Shown in pieces: positions 11,255-23,172 of a stretch of 64,000 bases of DNA (the first letter of the stretch is position 1; each line of letters opens with the position of its first letter). The notes under the pieces were generated by a model, which saw nothing but the letters and a program-made list of their open reading frames with translations, was not told the origin of the DNA and searched no databases. Both the position numbers and the translations under genes were made by a program. Source of the stretch: Prostheceraeus crozeri (lineage: Eukaryota > Platyhelminthes > Polycladida > Euryleptidae); NCBI GenBank assembly GCA_907163375.1, contig CAJQUW010016879.1, forward strand, positions 930,001-994,000. The letters run 5' to 3'.

Positions 11255-11537
11255 TATATCGAACGCTTGCTCTTCTTCTTCTTCAGAACTGCCCTAATGA
11301 TTGCTAACTGAATCAGATCGTCCATACTCGAAGAGGCTAATAAAGATTATGACAGGGAATCGAGCCTCCGTGCACATTCAACTGACAAAATGGACTATAT
11401 ACATGCATCCGAATTTTTTAGTCTCCGCATCCTACAAGAAATTACGCAGACTTGTGCAGCTTCTGTAAAACGGAGATGTCTGCGTTTTCAGGAGCTGTCT
11501 CCGCTCTCAATACGGAGAAAGTATTAACCAGCCTTTA

Positions 11538-12938
11538 AAATGCATGAAATAATAGTTAGTTCTAGGTGTGTCAAGGACGTCTGAAGTGGAAGAATTCTAC
11601 AATTCTTCCTTAGTGCAGAATCGAATGGAAACTTACAAACATTAGCTCTAATAGTATAAATAGCTCAGACAAAATTATTTGTGATATAATTAAGCTTGCG
11701 TGTTAAACGTGATTAATCATAATTAACCTAGATTTTAAACTAATTGCGATATAGAAGACCTGTTGGGTCCAGCCCACAAATCAAGACACATAAAAATGTT
11801 GAATGATTTTCGTCGGATATATGAACAGTGTGATAAAGATTTCCCACACTAAATCATTCAACTGTAAGCCATCTACTCGCATTGCAGTCATAGTTATAAT
11901 GAAAGCTCAGATTTTTCACTTGTCCACGACTTGTCAGAACTTTCGTTTTCATCTGATAGGCGTCCTTAACTGCACTCTTAAGTGTATCTCAATAAATGGT
12001 TCATTGTGCTGCATTTCATCACTATGCACAAATGGGTCAACATCCTCCAAATTCTTGTACAATAATTCGGTGACATGAGTGGTCGAGAAAATCAGGATGA
12101 TTTTCATCAAAATATCTACGATATTGTTACAGATATAGATTATTATATATCTATCTATTCATCTATAATAGTATAGATTGATTCAAAGCTTTTTCATTCA
12201 CCACGTGTACCTTGTATAGTCGATTTCTGCTGCGAAACAATTCTAGACTTGAGATGCATAAAGGCGAAACTCTGGAGATAGAAGATGGAAATAGAATTAT
12301 CAATGATTGCTACATTAATTCAATTAACGAATATTAAACGGGAATTTTCATACATATGAACATGTCATGATCCACTGAGCAATAAACGATGGCTGTAACA
12401 CACATTGGCAAACCGCAAGCATATAATGAAGGCCTACATGATAATTTTTGACATGGGATTTTTTTGTGACAGTGACCATTTTGAAGTACTGGCAGTGTAG
12501 CAACATATGAATTCTTTTAAATTTATATTCAAACCTGCCTTTGTATGTTGATGGACCTCCTATTGTTTGAAAATAGCACCACTGAAGCAACCAAACGAAT
12601 GAAAAATCCTCACATTAGGAACCCCAAATGCCAACTTACAGGACAGCCCAGGATTATATTCTCACAAATGGAACACTTGAAACTCGTATATAATCTATCA
12701 AAACAGCCAAATGCATGCATTTAAAATAATTTGTAGTAAAAATCGGGTATTCACGAAAATCAGCTGACTGAAAATAATGTGGGAACATTAAGGTCCTTCA
12801 GGACCTAAACTAACAGTTAAAATTTCAATAGATATATTGCTAAATATTCATGCTTGCTTTTGTGAAACATATTGTGCTTAATCACGATTGTCTACATCAA
12901 GGAATTTAAGCATAGTTCTTTTGAAATGAATGTGTGTA
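11538..12938. other. Non-coding stretch
   Basis: AT-rich sequence between Harbinger #1 and mariner #2. Short frames at 11803-12078 and 12348-12590 show no motif. No paired terminal repeats were seen. Confidence 0.5.
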
Positions 12939-13624
12939 CAGGGTGTCCCGTTTTAGACTGAAAAAATAAAATGTTCATAGTTTTTTTAGAAAACTAGCAT
13001 AATGATTTGAAAGCATATATTATTAGGTAGGACAGGAAACCAGATTTACGAAAAACATAAACACCAACAATGTTCGTGAACCGTCAATGAAAAATTAATG
13101 CCGAAAAAACTATAATTTATTCGAAGAAGTCACCATTCTTATCTAAACAGAACTGACAGCGTGTGATGATGCTGTCAACACAACTGGAAAAATAGTCGTG
13201 AGACAATGTGGAAATAAAATTCTTTAAATCACTTTTCAAAGACGCAAGACTGCTGTGATTGCGTCCACATACAGCAGATTTCAAATATCCCTAGAAGGCA
13301 AAATCCACTGGTGACAAGTCAGATGAATAACCAGGCCAATTGAAGGGAGTTCCTCGGCTGATCAACCTCTCGCCAAGTGTTCCTGGAGAACAGCTATCGT
13401 TGGTCTAGCTGTGTGGGGGTTGCTCCATCTTGCTTGGAAAATTGTTGACAACAATTTCCTTCTTCGTTTAAGCTCTAGAATGACGAAATCTGTTATCATA
13501 TTGGAATATGATGTCGAATAAACGGACCTATCAGAGAAGTACGGACCAATGACAACTGTCTTTGAAAAGCCGATCCATACCATCAACTTTTGAGAAAATT
13601 GTCGAACGACAAACGACGAGTTAA

Positions 13625-15920
13625 CCTTTTCCACTCGAATTGTTTTGCATATGTTAGGTCGTTCCACGCGTAATTATATTTTCAATTTTGACGAAATTTT
13701 TTAATATTTAATTATCCAGTAATTATCATGTTTGTATGTCGCAATGCACATCGCCAGTCATCACAACATGTGTAAATATGTATTTAGATGTATTAAACTT
13801 AATATCTAGAGTATTATAATTAATATTTTACTATATATTATTATAATTTATTATATATCATATATTATTATCATTATTATTAGTCTACTAATTTTTCGTT
13901 GTATTTTTAAAATTTGAGTCAGAAAAAATATCATTTCCAGCAAATGTCATTGGAAAACAAACGGTTTTAATATGCCTTATACTCGTCCGTAGTGTGATAT
14001 CGAGAAAAAGCATCCCGATGGATGTAGTCCAGGATTCCTCACACATGTAGTGCAAATGTAGGTTGTCTTATGTCGACCTCCTGACACTTTTCTGTTACTG
14101 CAAACAGCACAATCTTTCATTTTTCCGTCTGGTAGTTGATCGATGAGGTGCAGACGGCCATTTAGACGTTCTGCACGATCCGATGTTGATGGCCTTCCTC
14201 GTTGATCTCGTTTTGAATTTCGGACATCGTTCACAAGCTGGACGATCAGACGCTCCCGGTATTTCAAATGGCTTGTAAAATTTGGTGTGCACCGACGGTA
14301 AATAATGAAGATGTTGACAATTGCCATTTCGAGAATCCAGAAGAACATCTTTCGCCACCACTTGAGGGATTTGCGTGTGAAGGCATAGCTAGACATATAG
14401 TGGTCCGCCCTGTCGACCGCGCCCATGAATTTTGTGTAAGAAACAATCATGCTAGGTTTGTTAATTGTTTCGTTGCCGCCTCTACAACGACGTTGGATGG
14501 TTTCATTTTCAGCTCCAAAGCAAGTACTGTACATCAAAACTTGACGTTTATCTTGCCATACCAGACAAACAGAAGTGTCTTCTTTGATCCACGCAGTAGA
14601 ATCAAGTGGTTGCATTCTTCTTCTTGACTTCAAAGCGCGTGGTAGTCCTTGTCGGTTTCTCATAACAGTACCCGTCAGGTGAACGTTTTTCTCAAGCAAT
14701 GCTGTTGCCAGACGAGGACTAGTATAATATCGATCAGTGAAGAGACGATAACCAGTTCCATTTGATTTTTGCAGCAATTGGTCAATCAGATGTAAAACAA
14801 CCCGTACAGCAAACTGTTGGTTAGGATAAGGCAAATTCTGTGTCGTTTGCTGGCCATAGTATGGTTCAAAGGTGCACACATAACCGGTGGCCGAATCACA
14901 CAAAGCATAAACTCGCAGTCCCCACTTTGTGGGCTTTTGAGGATTGAACATTTTCCATGCGACTCTGCCTTTGAAACCGATTGTACACTCATCGACGGCA
15001 ATTTCTGTCAGGTATGAAATGTTCGAGATTTCTTTCCTTCATGTATTCAACGACATTTCTCACTTTCTGACCTCTGGTTTGCAGATGTTGCCCGGTAGGT
15101 GTAGGTGGATTGACATGTAACATCCAATGAATTTGCATAAATCTATCCCGTGAGAAGACGTCTGTAAAGAATGGCTGATCCTTGATCCAATCTCTAGAAA
15201 AGTAATCTTGAACACTTCCTTTCTCGTTGATCGCCATGTTCATCACAACACCAAGGTTGGCCTTCATCTCTGCCAAGGATACATTGTTCAATGTGTTCCA
15301 AATACTTCTCCGACCCAGTTGCTTAGCACTCAATTTTTCTGTTGCGTAGTGATTCGTTTCTGTCACAATCATCATTAGTAGCTCATCACTAAAGAACAGT
15401 TGAAAATAGTCTATCTCTCTTTCTAGCACATTTGGGTCGCTGATTTGTACACCAACATTTTGAACTGTAAATGGAAGCGTAGGAATAGTCATGCCATTAC
15501 GCCAACTTTGCCATTCAGAATTCTCATTATTCTCTGCCTCGTTGCTGGATTCATCGGATTCTAAATCATCCATACTCAAACTCTCAATGTCATCCAAATC
15601 ATTGTCCTCATCTGCGGTAGATTCCAGTTCTTCGTCCGACTCTTCGTCCGATAGAATTCGCGCCACTATCTCTTCTGCACTCAATTTGGCACGCCTTGCC
15701 ATCACTCCTTACAGTCATGAAGCGATATGAAACACGATATTCGGCGCTCTGTCATTTAGGGAAGGTCCACGGACAATAGACAAGCCGTGATTGGTCGTTG
15801 TTTAACGTCAGTGAATTGAATACAAAGGCGTGTAAATTTTGGTCTAATTTATTGAACCATACGAGTGCTAGAGTAAAAATATGAATGGTTCAGTAAACTA
15901 GACCATTCGAGTGGAAAAGG
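13625..15920 (-). mobile_element. piggyBac element #1 inserted in mariner #2
   Basis: The ends read CCTTTTCCACTCGAATTG at 13625 and CCTTTTCCACTCGAATGG inward from 15920, with TTAA directly outside at 13621-13624 and 15921-15924. TTAA targeting and the encoded protein both fit piggyBac. It inserted into a Val-Asn (GTTAAC) of the mariner transposase, and removing it with one TTAA restores that frame exactly. Confidence 0.93.
13977..15705 (-). pseudogene. piggyBac #1 transposase with one frameshift
   Basis: The protein starts MMARRAKLSAEEIVARIL at 15705, followed by an acidic N-terminal region typical of the family. A frameshift near 15020-15045 separates it from the rest. In the corrected frame come AVDECTIGFKGR (first Asp), LFTDRYYTSPRLATALLE (second Asp), MGAVDRADHYMS (third Asp) and KSLKWWRKMFFWILE. 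The C terminus is a cysteine-rich RING/PHD-like domain (CAVCSNRKVSGG, YICTTCVRNPGLHPSGCF) that binds the element's ends in known piggyBacs. All three catalytic acids remain, and one frameshift is the only lesion I see. Confidence 0.88.
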
Positions 15921-17770
15921 TTAACAGGTCTCTCACTAGCCCAGAAGCGATAGTTCTGTCTGTTCAGCGAAGGGTTTAAATCAAACATGGCCTCATCACT
16001 GAATAAAACCTTTTCCAAGAATGTGCTGGAACCATGAACGGCACTAAGAAATTCTTGACAGAACTATACTCGTTCTTCAATAGCACCATCAGAGAGATAC
16101 TGTTCAAATCTTGGTTTGTAAACTTTGTGCCTAATTCCTTCGTCAGGTTAGCATGAACCTTTCTTTTTGAGAAGAGGCATCGATTAGCGATAGCTCTGGT
16201 GCTTGTATTGCACTCTTCATCAATCACATGTTTCACATCTTCAATTTCCTCATCCTCACGAACCCGACGGGCATAAGGCTCAACAAGGCAAGATGATGTG
16301 TCCTCGAATCGTGTTATCATTAATTTCACAGTGTTATAAACTGGAGCATATTTTCTCTCCTGTATTTTGTGAGCTGCACGAATGGCAGCCGAGATACTTT
16401 CATCATTCTGATAATAATGGTTGACAAGGTCAACATTGTCTTGTATCGTTAAGCGCGGCATGACTGACTCGATTAACAGAAAGCACAAGAAACAGATGGT
16501 TAATTTCAGACGTTACTCCTGTCTTATCGCTGTGTAAAATCGATTGATGGAATATAAACAAGCTATTGATGAAATCTATTCACGTAATTCATCATCACCA
16601 ACAGCTCTTCATTGAAAAGAGTATTGATTGCTTGATGACAATAGCGATTGATCATTGGAATGTGGACAAAGAGAAAACAGGTGCGCCAATGTGAATTCAT
16701 CTCATGACTGTCTGTGTGTGTATGGATGACAATAATTCTTTTCATTTGTTATTCATAGCAAATAAGTTGAATTTATTCTAATTCAACTTATGCATTAAAA
16801 ATTTGGAATTTCATGACTATAAATAAAGGTATAATGCTCCTTAACTATTGATAGCTATTTTAATTTCAAAGCATAGAACAAAATCCGGTTTCATGAAGAT
16901 AAGCTTACAAGTGAAAGCACTGAGCTATGATCTTCCATTCACACACAGTACCGTTTTTACTTTTTCAGTCTAAAACGGGACACCCTGTATATTTCCTGAG
17001 AATGCTTCGCATAACTTGTATACAGACCCTTTCAAAATACTATTGCAATAATATTGCAACCAATAATAAGCGCAATAAATATATTGCAATACCGTTTCCC
17101 CTCCAATAAATATATTGCAATATTTCAATATATTGCACATGTGTGTTACAAATGGTGTTTTCTGAAACCTCTTGGCTTTTCTGAAAAATGGTACGGTACC
17201 AATATTAACTACCTATACCTGCATGTAAACTATACTACAGAAAGATAGAAAAAATGGTATTCGCGACAGCGAACTTCGGCTTTCATGTCGAAGCTTCATC
17301 ACGAAATGTAGCGGTAAGATTAGGCTTTACCATGACTTAACAGCTGGCTGGTGAACGTTTGGATATATCTGTCTATTTTTATCTGCACCATGTACATAAA
17401 CATGTATTCTATTTTAACTTCAGAGTGTACGCAAGCATAACTGTAATCTCTAGCTATCTTATAGGCCTTAGTAGGCCTAAATCCGTCCAGTCTACTTGCA
17501 CTTGTATAGGCCGATTTGGGCAACATGCACTATGGTTGCCTTAATACTTACATGTATAGACTGTTATTAACATTTAGCTATGTGATATGTCCTATTTCTG
17601 ACAGCCCCTCTATTTCGAAGCAGCATCGAAAATGTCATTATAATTGGTAAAACGCTTCTCTGTTCTACATTAGCACTAGCACATATCAACTGTAATTATA
17701 AACTCTTATAAAAAATGCTAAGAAATAAAGGAGCTGCAAAATAATTAATTACAAATTCAAATCGATCATT

Positions 17771-19443
17771 TCAGGTTCTCCATAAATCTTTGATATCTAG
17801 CGGAAAGTATACAGGTACCATGTTGATTCGGTAACAAAATTGAATAACTAAACTCTTCACAATCACAACAAAATGTTTTGTACAGTCTGAATATCCCAGA
17901 AATCTCGATTGAAATTGAGGAACAACTGACATTCCAAATTGACAGGCAGAGTTCCTTGACGTCGATCTGAATAAGAGAAACCAGCACGGCTGAAAAATTC
18001 GTTCTGCAATATTACTAGTAGGCAAAATGAAAGAGCAGTCTACGTTGGGGTCTTTCACTTCCTGTACGGCACTTAACTTTCTTTTCTTCAGTATTTCGCT
18101 TGCGAAATTACTCGATGTTCCAACAGTACCTGAAATTTGCACAACTTCCTTTTCGTCAGAAGATCCTCTTTTCAAAGGGGCCACTGCGTTGATCTCTGGT
18201 TGGGACAAACTGTCGAATTGTCGGTTTTGAATTTTTACGATAGCAGATTCAAATAGTGGCGAATGTACTACTCCAGCATTCGCTGATAAGTGTTTTTCCA
18301 TGGAAGGATATCGGAGTATCAGTTCGTCGAAAAGCAATCTGACATCAGCCAGAGTTCTCACGTTTTCCTGAAGAGATTTCACGACAGAGTCAAAGTTTTG
18401 TAGGTGGAGTAGAAGATCTTCAAGGTTTTGGTTTTCACTTGGTGACAAAATATACTCATGTAGTCTTTCTTTTGACAAGAGTAAATTAATATGTTCTTGT
18501 AATTCGAAGTACCGTTTCACTTGTTGATAGAGGCTTGACCATCTTGTCACCACACGCAGTTTCGGCCGAAGATTTGTCAGTTCTCGTAGTTTACCGGCGA
18601 TTTTTAACGTAGATAACTTCACCATAAGATGTTGTAACTTCTCTAGCAAAGGAACGTGATTAGCAAGATAATGTCCCACAGCTAAGTTGAACCTGTGAGA
18701 TGCGCATCCGACCAAAGGAACTTTGAATAAATCAGCAACGGATTTATTTGTCGAACAGTTATCTCCTATGATGGCGATTATGTTCAACGTCGATTTCTGA
18801 AAGACTTCCTCAACCACCCAAATGATAAACTCCTGGTGGTTTTTTGCGGAGAAGTTTCTCTCGTCGAGTAAAGGCGAAAATGCTAGTAAAGCGCACTGAC
18901 TCTTTCCATTTTTGTCATAGCATGCAAATACACCCAAGTAATGGGTCGTTCCAGAGGACCAGCCGTCGAACATCAAAGCAAACTTATCTGGCAACTCGTC
19001 TCTGATTTTCACTTCAACTACTTTTGTCAGATCAGTCATGTACTTCATCAGGGTGTTCCGCGAAATACTAGGCAACGCCGAGTACTTTCTATTCATCTCG
19101 TGTTCAACCCCATTGTTACCCACTCGATCCATGAGAAGGCCTTTTTGGCTTTGTCCGATGGCGATGAACACACTGAAGGCATTAAGTCAGTAAGAAGTCG
19201 TTGTGAAGATTTAGTATTTGTAAGCGTCTCATATTCATGACGATGCTGTGCCTTAATATGACCGAGAAGGTTCATCCAACCAGTATTTGCTTTCTGCTTC
19301 CTTATATTTCCACAAGCACATTTGTATTGATCGTTGGTATTGTCAACAAGTTTGTAAAAATGGAGAGCTATCTGTTTGGAAGAAAGGATCACATTTGAAC
19401 TTAACGCCATGGTAACAGTCAGTCGACGAGCCAACGCGAACAA
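17771..19443 (-). pseudogene. hAT transposase with BED-like zinc finger
   Basis: The N-terminal piece (19093-19443) carries a BED-type finger: YKCACGNIRKQ followed by HIKAQHRHEY. A frameshift near 19100 joins it to the main frame. MFDGWSSGTTHYLGVF is the first catalytic Asp region. IIGDNCSTNKSVADLF holds the second, followed by GCASHRFNLAVG, the C-x-x-H motif typical of hAT. TRWSSLYQQVKRYFEL is the usual alpha-helical insertion region. TSNIAERIF marks the third catalytic residue (Glu), where a second frameshift interrupts the C-terminal dimerisation (hATC) region. The continuing frame reads SRAGFSYSDRRQG. Two frameshifts make it a pseudogene. Confidence 0.85.
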
Positions 19444-19950
19444 TGAGCATATGAGTCTGCTGCATGCAATAGATTGAACTGAGTCTGACTTAAGTGTCGA
19501 ACTGGAGGAATAATATCCGGTGTCATGACGACAATACGATGTAGATTGTAGTTCCCTAATGGTGCTAATGGTTTTTCCACTGTGTCAAACGTCAAACCTA
19601 ATACGATAAAGTTGACGACAGTGACGAGCACTTTGAGGAAATGACCTTGCATTGTATCCTCGCCGAGTAGTAACAGAGGCCACAGAGGCAGTAGGTTGTT
19701 TATGAAAGCGTCTGACTGATTCACTGTGATGTCATATCAGGTGATGTCTGTATGAATAAAACGTCAGGCAAAATCATTCGTCTCAGCTGCGTGCATTATA
19801 AGCGCACGCGTTTTGAGGTAGAAAAATTTTGTGTGTCCCAAAATAAATTTACTAAGTCTATTGTCTTTCATCCAACTGAAACACAGACTTTTATTCAACA
19901 AAATCGATGATGATGCGCTGAAACTTTGAAACAATACTATTGCAATATAT

Positions 19951-22900
19951 GGGTAAAATGGTGTAATGCCGTACCCCTAAGCGCCGAAAGAGATTTCGTC
20001 TATAAAATGAATTTCTGTATCCAAACAAAGATATTCCTAAAATGATATGAATCTGGGCTTGTGGAATTGATTGTTTATTTTCGTCTGGAAAACATATTAA
20101 TTTCACTGTGTATCTTTTTTCAAAAATCACCGAAAACGGCATTACCCACAGTGGCTGTGGTAATACCGTACACCATGAAATATTAAATAAAAAATTGTTT
20201 TAGTGTCATTTTGGTGGGGAAATCTATTGCGTAACGAATTATTCATTTAGTGTAAGAATTTGTAATGATCCTTATATTTTCACGTCTTGTAAAATCTTAA
20301 TTTATAAAAGAAAAATCTTTTATAGCCTATCCCTAAGCGCGAGAAAAGTTATCATTCGCAAAAATATCTCCAGTTGATCATACAAAGCGTCTATGACGAG
20401 TTATGAACCTAAAGTAAAGGATCCGACTATTTAAACTTGCAAGAAAGCCATTAATTCTTCTTAGGATGTCGCTTCTTTTTTATCAAAAACACCGGTATTA
20501 CCCCCGTAGTTGGGGTAATACCGTACATTGTCACTTGTTGGGGGGTATTACGGCACGTAGATTTATTTAGGCCTATCTTCCTTTATTTCCTATCTCATTA
20601 ACATAAACTTAGGCCTACATGTTTTCCAGTAGAGATATGCCTATTATTATTCTTGTTATGCATGTAATCAACTCGTACATGTATGAAATAGAAACGATTT
20701 TCATTTCCTCTTTCATATACTGCTACAAAAATGCAAAATTATAGGCATCACGAGAACATCTAAGAGACAGACTATTGTTAGGTCTACTTCAAATAAAGGT
20801 ATTGTTGCTAACAATACTGTTAGTTTGTTGTGTCCCATGGAGCTGTACAGTATAACGTACAACTTCCCAAACTACGATAAAATGAAAAACGATTTGTTAT
20901 ATAAGAGTTGCGTTATATTACTAAAACGTATCTAAGAATGCTTAGCAAAATTAGACAAATAGTGTCCACTGCGTGTATTTGAATAAAATGCGACTAAAAA
21001 AGTTTTGCGTATAAAAACTATCATTAACTACGTGCGTAAAAGAATAAAATGTCTACATGCAAGACACACAAGAGCTTGTGCCGAAGCAATCTTCACATGC
21101 CCAGTTGCTGCAACGAACACATTGAAACCACTCTGAATTGGTATTTCTCCAGTTACTTCCACAGACACAACATCGCGTGTTCAGTGTTCTTGACGTCTGA
21201 GGTTCATCCTGGTTGGCATGATCAACTTCCTGACTTGACTGATCGGAAATATTTGCAGATTTGCTCTTCTTGGATTGCTCAGTCGAATTCAGAATCATAG
21301 ACTTAAAACGTTTTCTATTTCCATTTTGCTGACTTGGCTTACCCACAGTTTTCTGAACAGTAAAGAAGTTAGCAAATTCTTTACTGGAGGAGACCTCGCG
21401 ATTGGATGAGATGGCGCCGGGCTCCTCCACGGTAGAGCGTGGCGTGCGTAAAGAGATGTCAGGGTGGCTACGAAGGAAGCCTACAAACCAGTCATATCCA
21501 GCCATTCTCTTTTCTCTATTGAACTTGTGATTCAGTCCATTTTCCGTTGCGAAATCGTAGGCAGCTGATCTGCAAAGAAAGAAAACCCCTAAATTTGTTT
21601 TCCTTAAACTCCTAACCAATTTTATGCCTTTTTCAAATGATGTGTTGGACTGTCTCGTGCCTGTTAATAGATACATATCTTGGACAATTGTCCTTAACAC
21701 GGGATCAAATTTTCTACAGCAACACGAACACAGAATTGAGGCTCTTTATACCTCAACACGATAATAACAAGATGATTTTTTAGAAAATGTGCAAGTACGC
21801 CAATTACAGTAACCCAATTACATCAGTGAAATATTCATCCCTAAGCCTGAACGCCTAATGGGACCTGGGTAGGCTTAACATAAAACTTGTTACATTTTTG
21901 CCAATTGCGTCTAAAGACATTTTTGTCTCTGATTTTTGTGAGGTTTGATTCTTTTAAGTAGGCGAAGAGATTATCGATTTCACTTACTTCGCTCGTTGTG
22001 CGGTAACTCCATAAAATACATGTAGATGACCGAGCTGCTTGATTCTCTTGACCAATCCTTGTTCCATCTCCGGGTCCAATACACATTTTCTTCCAAGTCT
22101 TGCTTTTGTCTTGATTCCTTGTCTTATTCGATCACACAGTGTGGTAAGAGGTATTCCGTAGACTTGACTCGCCTTTCTTTTACTCAAGGTTCCATCAATG
22201 ACTGCCTGCATCGCGTGTTTAAGGTCCTCGGGACTCCACTCCCCCTGTTTGTCTTTCTGAAATATTTTCGAGGCATAGGTAGCAATCCAAAATTAGATAA
22301 AGGAGAACTGACTTAGAAATTGAAACAGCCAGGCATGTCAACAGGCATGTAGGCCTAAACAAAGATAATGGACCTAAGGCTTGAAATGTGGAACCTTAAA
22401 TAACATATATATGTGCTAAATGCATGTATACTTCATAAAACTGTAGATAATTATACTATTTAGATTTTGAAGCTTAAACCTAATATTTAGAATGTAGGAG
22501 TAGGATGTACACATTATTTTTTACAACAGGACTGGCAACAACAATATGGGCAAAATTATCAATGCATGAACAGGAATAGCAGATATAGGCTATAGTATTC
22601 AAACAATACCCGGGGGTAATGCCGTACATTCAACGCGCAACTGTTCGATATTACCTCATAATACGTACGCCATTGCCCCAACTGGCTACTCTACTTTAAA
22701 GTTATTTTTGCACGAAACTGTCCAACATACTTTTATGGGAAAGTTCTATATTGTAAGTACATGATGCCATGGACCGCAGAACGGTAATTCGACGCACTTA
22801 GACTAATAAACCAATGCATCAACACTCACCGTAGTTGACCTCCTCATATATCGCCCGTAGACAAAATGAAGCGCGTGTGAGTTTGACAACTAACGCAGTT

Positions 22901-23044
22901 GGTGTAGTCGGGAAATGGAGAAACATGATTCGGTTTTGATTGTACAATCAAATTGCGTCGTACAGAAATGGGCTGGATAGCATACTTTGTTAGATATTGG
23001 GTGTTCGGTATTACCCAAGTGTACGGTATTACACCATTTTACCC
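19951..23044 (-). mobile_element. pogo element #1 inserted in the hAT, with internal deletion
   Basis: The terminal inverted repeats start GGGTAAAATGGTGTAATGCC at 19951 and GGGTAAAATGGTGTAATACC inward from 23044, with TA at each border. Copies of a GGTAATRCCGTAC motif recur internally near 20160, 20490-20560, 22615 and 23005-23030, in both orientations, so they look like subterminal binding sites. The encoded protein has pogo/Jerky DNA-binding and C-terminal parts but no DDE core. Confidence 0.85.
21053..22256 (-). pseudogene. pogo-like protein with DNA-binding domains and zinc-binding tail, catalytic domain missing
   Basis: Exon 1 (22256-21988) has an AG acceptor and reads GEWSPEDLKHAMQAVIDG then KRKASQVYGIPLTTLCDRI, a Psq-type helix-turn-helix. 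It ends in a GTAAGT donor. Exon 2 (21568-21053) continues in phase with SAAYDFATENGLNH and GYDWFVGFLRSHPDISLR, the CENP-B-type second helix-turn-helix. After SSKEFANFF, where pogo transposases would start their DDE domain, the frame goes straight to a charged linker and a cysteine-rich tail (CCVCGSNW, WFQCVRCSNW, CEDCFGTSSCVSC). The deletion is in frame. The product would bind DNA without cutting it, either a dead copy or a domesticated-like form. Confidence 0.75.
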
Positions 23045-23172
23045 TATTGCAAATTTACAATATATATTGCAATAGTATTGGCGCCACGAAATGGGTTCAA
23101 TAAATATATTGCAATACTAGAATTGCAATATATTGCAATAGCAATAGTATTTTGAAAGGGTCTGCTTGTATA

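Larger units (their letters stand above)
4744..11325 (-). pseudogene. Harbinger #1 transposase N-terminal fragment in three pieces
   Basis: The fragment starts at an ATG at 11325 with a lysine-rich stretch, runs to the TA at 11255, and resumes at 9701 beyond the mariner. It continues through HFRYFRMSQANFDFLLRQ and the Harbinger motif ALRILSTG to 9475, then resumes at 4820 beyond the P-like element with DSLQW. It ends at a TAG at 4744-4746. The RxSxxxFxxLLxxV...LxxTGDS pattern is the N-terminal signature of DDE_Tnp_4 Harbinger transposases. The catalytic DDE part is missing. Both insertions are seamless: dropping each insert with one copy of its target duplication (TA, CCTGTAC) restores the frame. 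Confidence 0.85.
4528..11534 (-). mobile_element. PIF/Harbinger element #1, deletion derivative hosting three other transposons
   Basis: The terminal inverted repeats are AGGCTGGTTTATACTT at 4528 and, read inward from 11534, AGGCTGGTTAATACTT. Both are flanked by TTA (4525-4527 and 11535-11537), the three-base duplication of Harbinger elements. Subterminal CGGAGACGTCT-like motifs occur at both ends. Removing the P-like element (4821-9474 plus one target copy) and the mariner (9702-11254) leaves only about 0.8 kb, enough for the N-terminal part of a transposase. It was therefore already a non-autonomous internal-deletion copy when the others landed in it. Confidence 0.88.
13117..16461 (-). pseudogene. 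Mariner #2 transposase, interrupted and decayed
   Basis: The N-terminal helix-turn-helix part begins MPRLTIQDNVDLVNHYYQ at 16461. The first catalytic site reads VLFSDEAMFDL near 16000, after a frameshift and a stop around 16060. The frame meets the TTAA of piggyBac #1 at 15921 in ASERPV and resumes at 13624 with NSSFVVRQFSQKLMVW. The second acidic site is present but frameshifted (a QDGATP reading near 13430). The third is SSDLSPVDF near 13300. Counting through these gives about 41 residues between sites two and three, so this is again DD41D. The C terminus ends at 13117. Confidence 0.85.
12939..16987 (-). mobile_element. DD41D mariner element #2, split by piggyBac #1
   Basis: The terminal inverted repeats start CAGGGTGTCCCGTTTTAGAC at 12939 and again reading inward from 16987, flanked by TA at 12937-12938 and 16988-16989. 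Its ends differ from mariner #1, so this is a second lineage. Without the 2.3-kb piggyBac the element is about 1.75 kb, normal for a one-gene mariner. Confidence 0.92.
17023..23164 (-). mobile_element. hAT element with perfect 8-bp target duplication, hosting a pogo element
   Basis: Both ends begin CAGACCCTTTCAAAATACTA. The flanks are CTTGTATA at 17015-17022 and at 23165-23172, a perfect 8-bp duplication as expected for hAT. The subterminal 100 bp at each end are filled with the palindromic word TATTGCAATA and its ATATATTGCAATA extension. The transposase lies in the left half. A pogo element (19951-23044) sits near the right end. Confidence 0.93.

Noticed and set aside
17023-23164. CRISPR-like array from the regular TATTGCAATA copies
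   Set aside because: Repeats are short, irregularly spaced, palindromic and confined to transposon ends in a eukaryotic genome; there are no cas genes.
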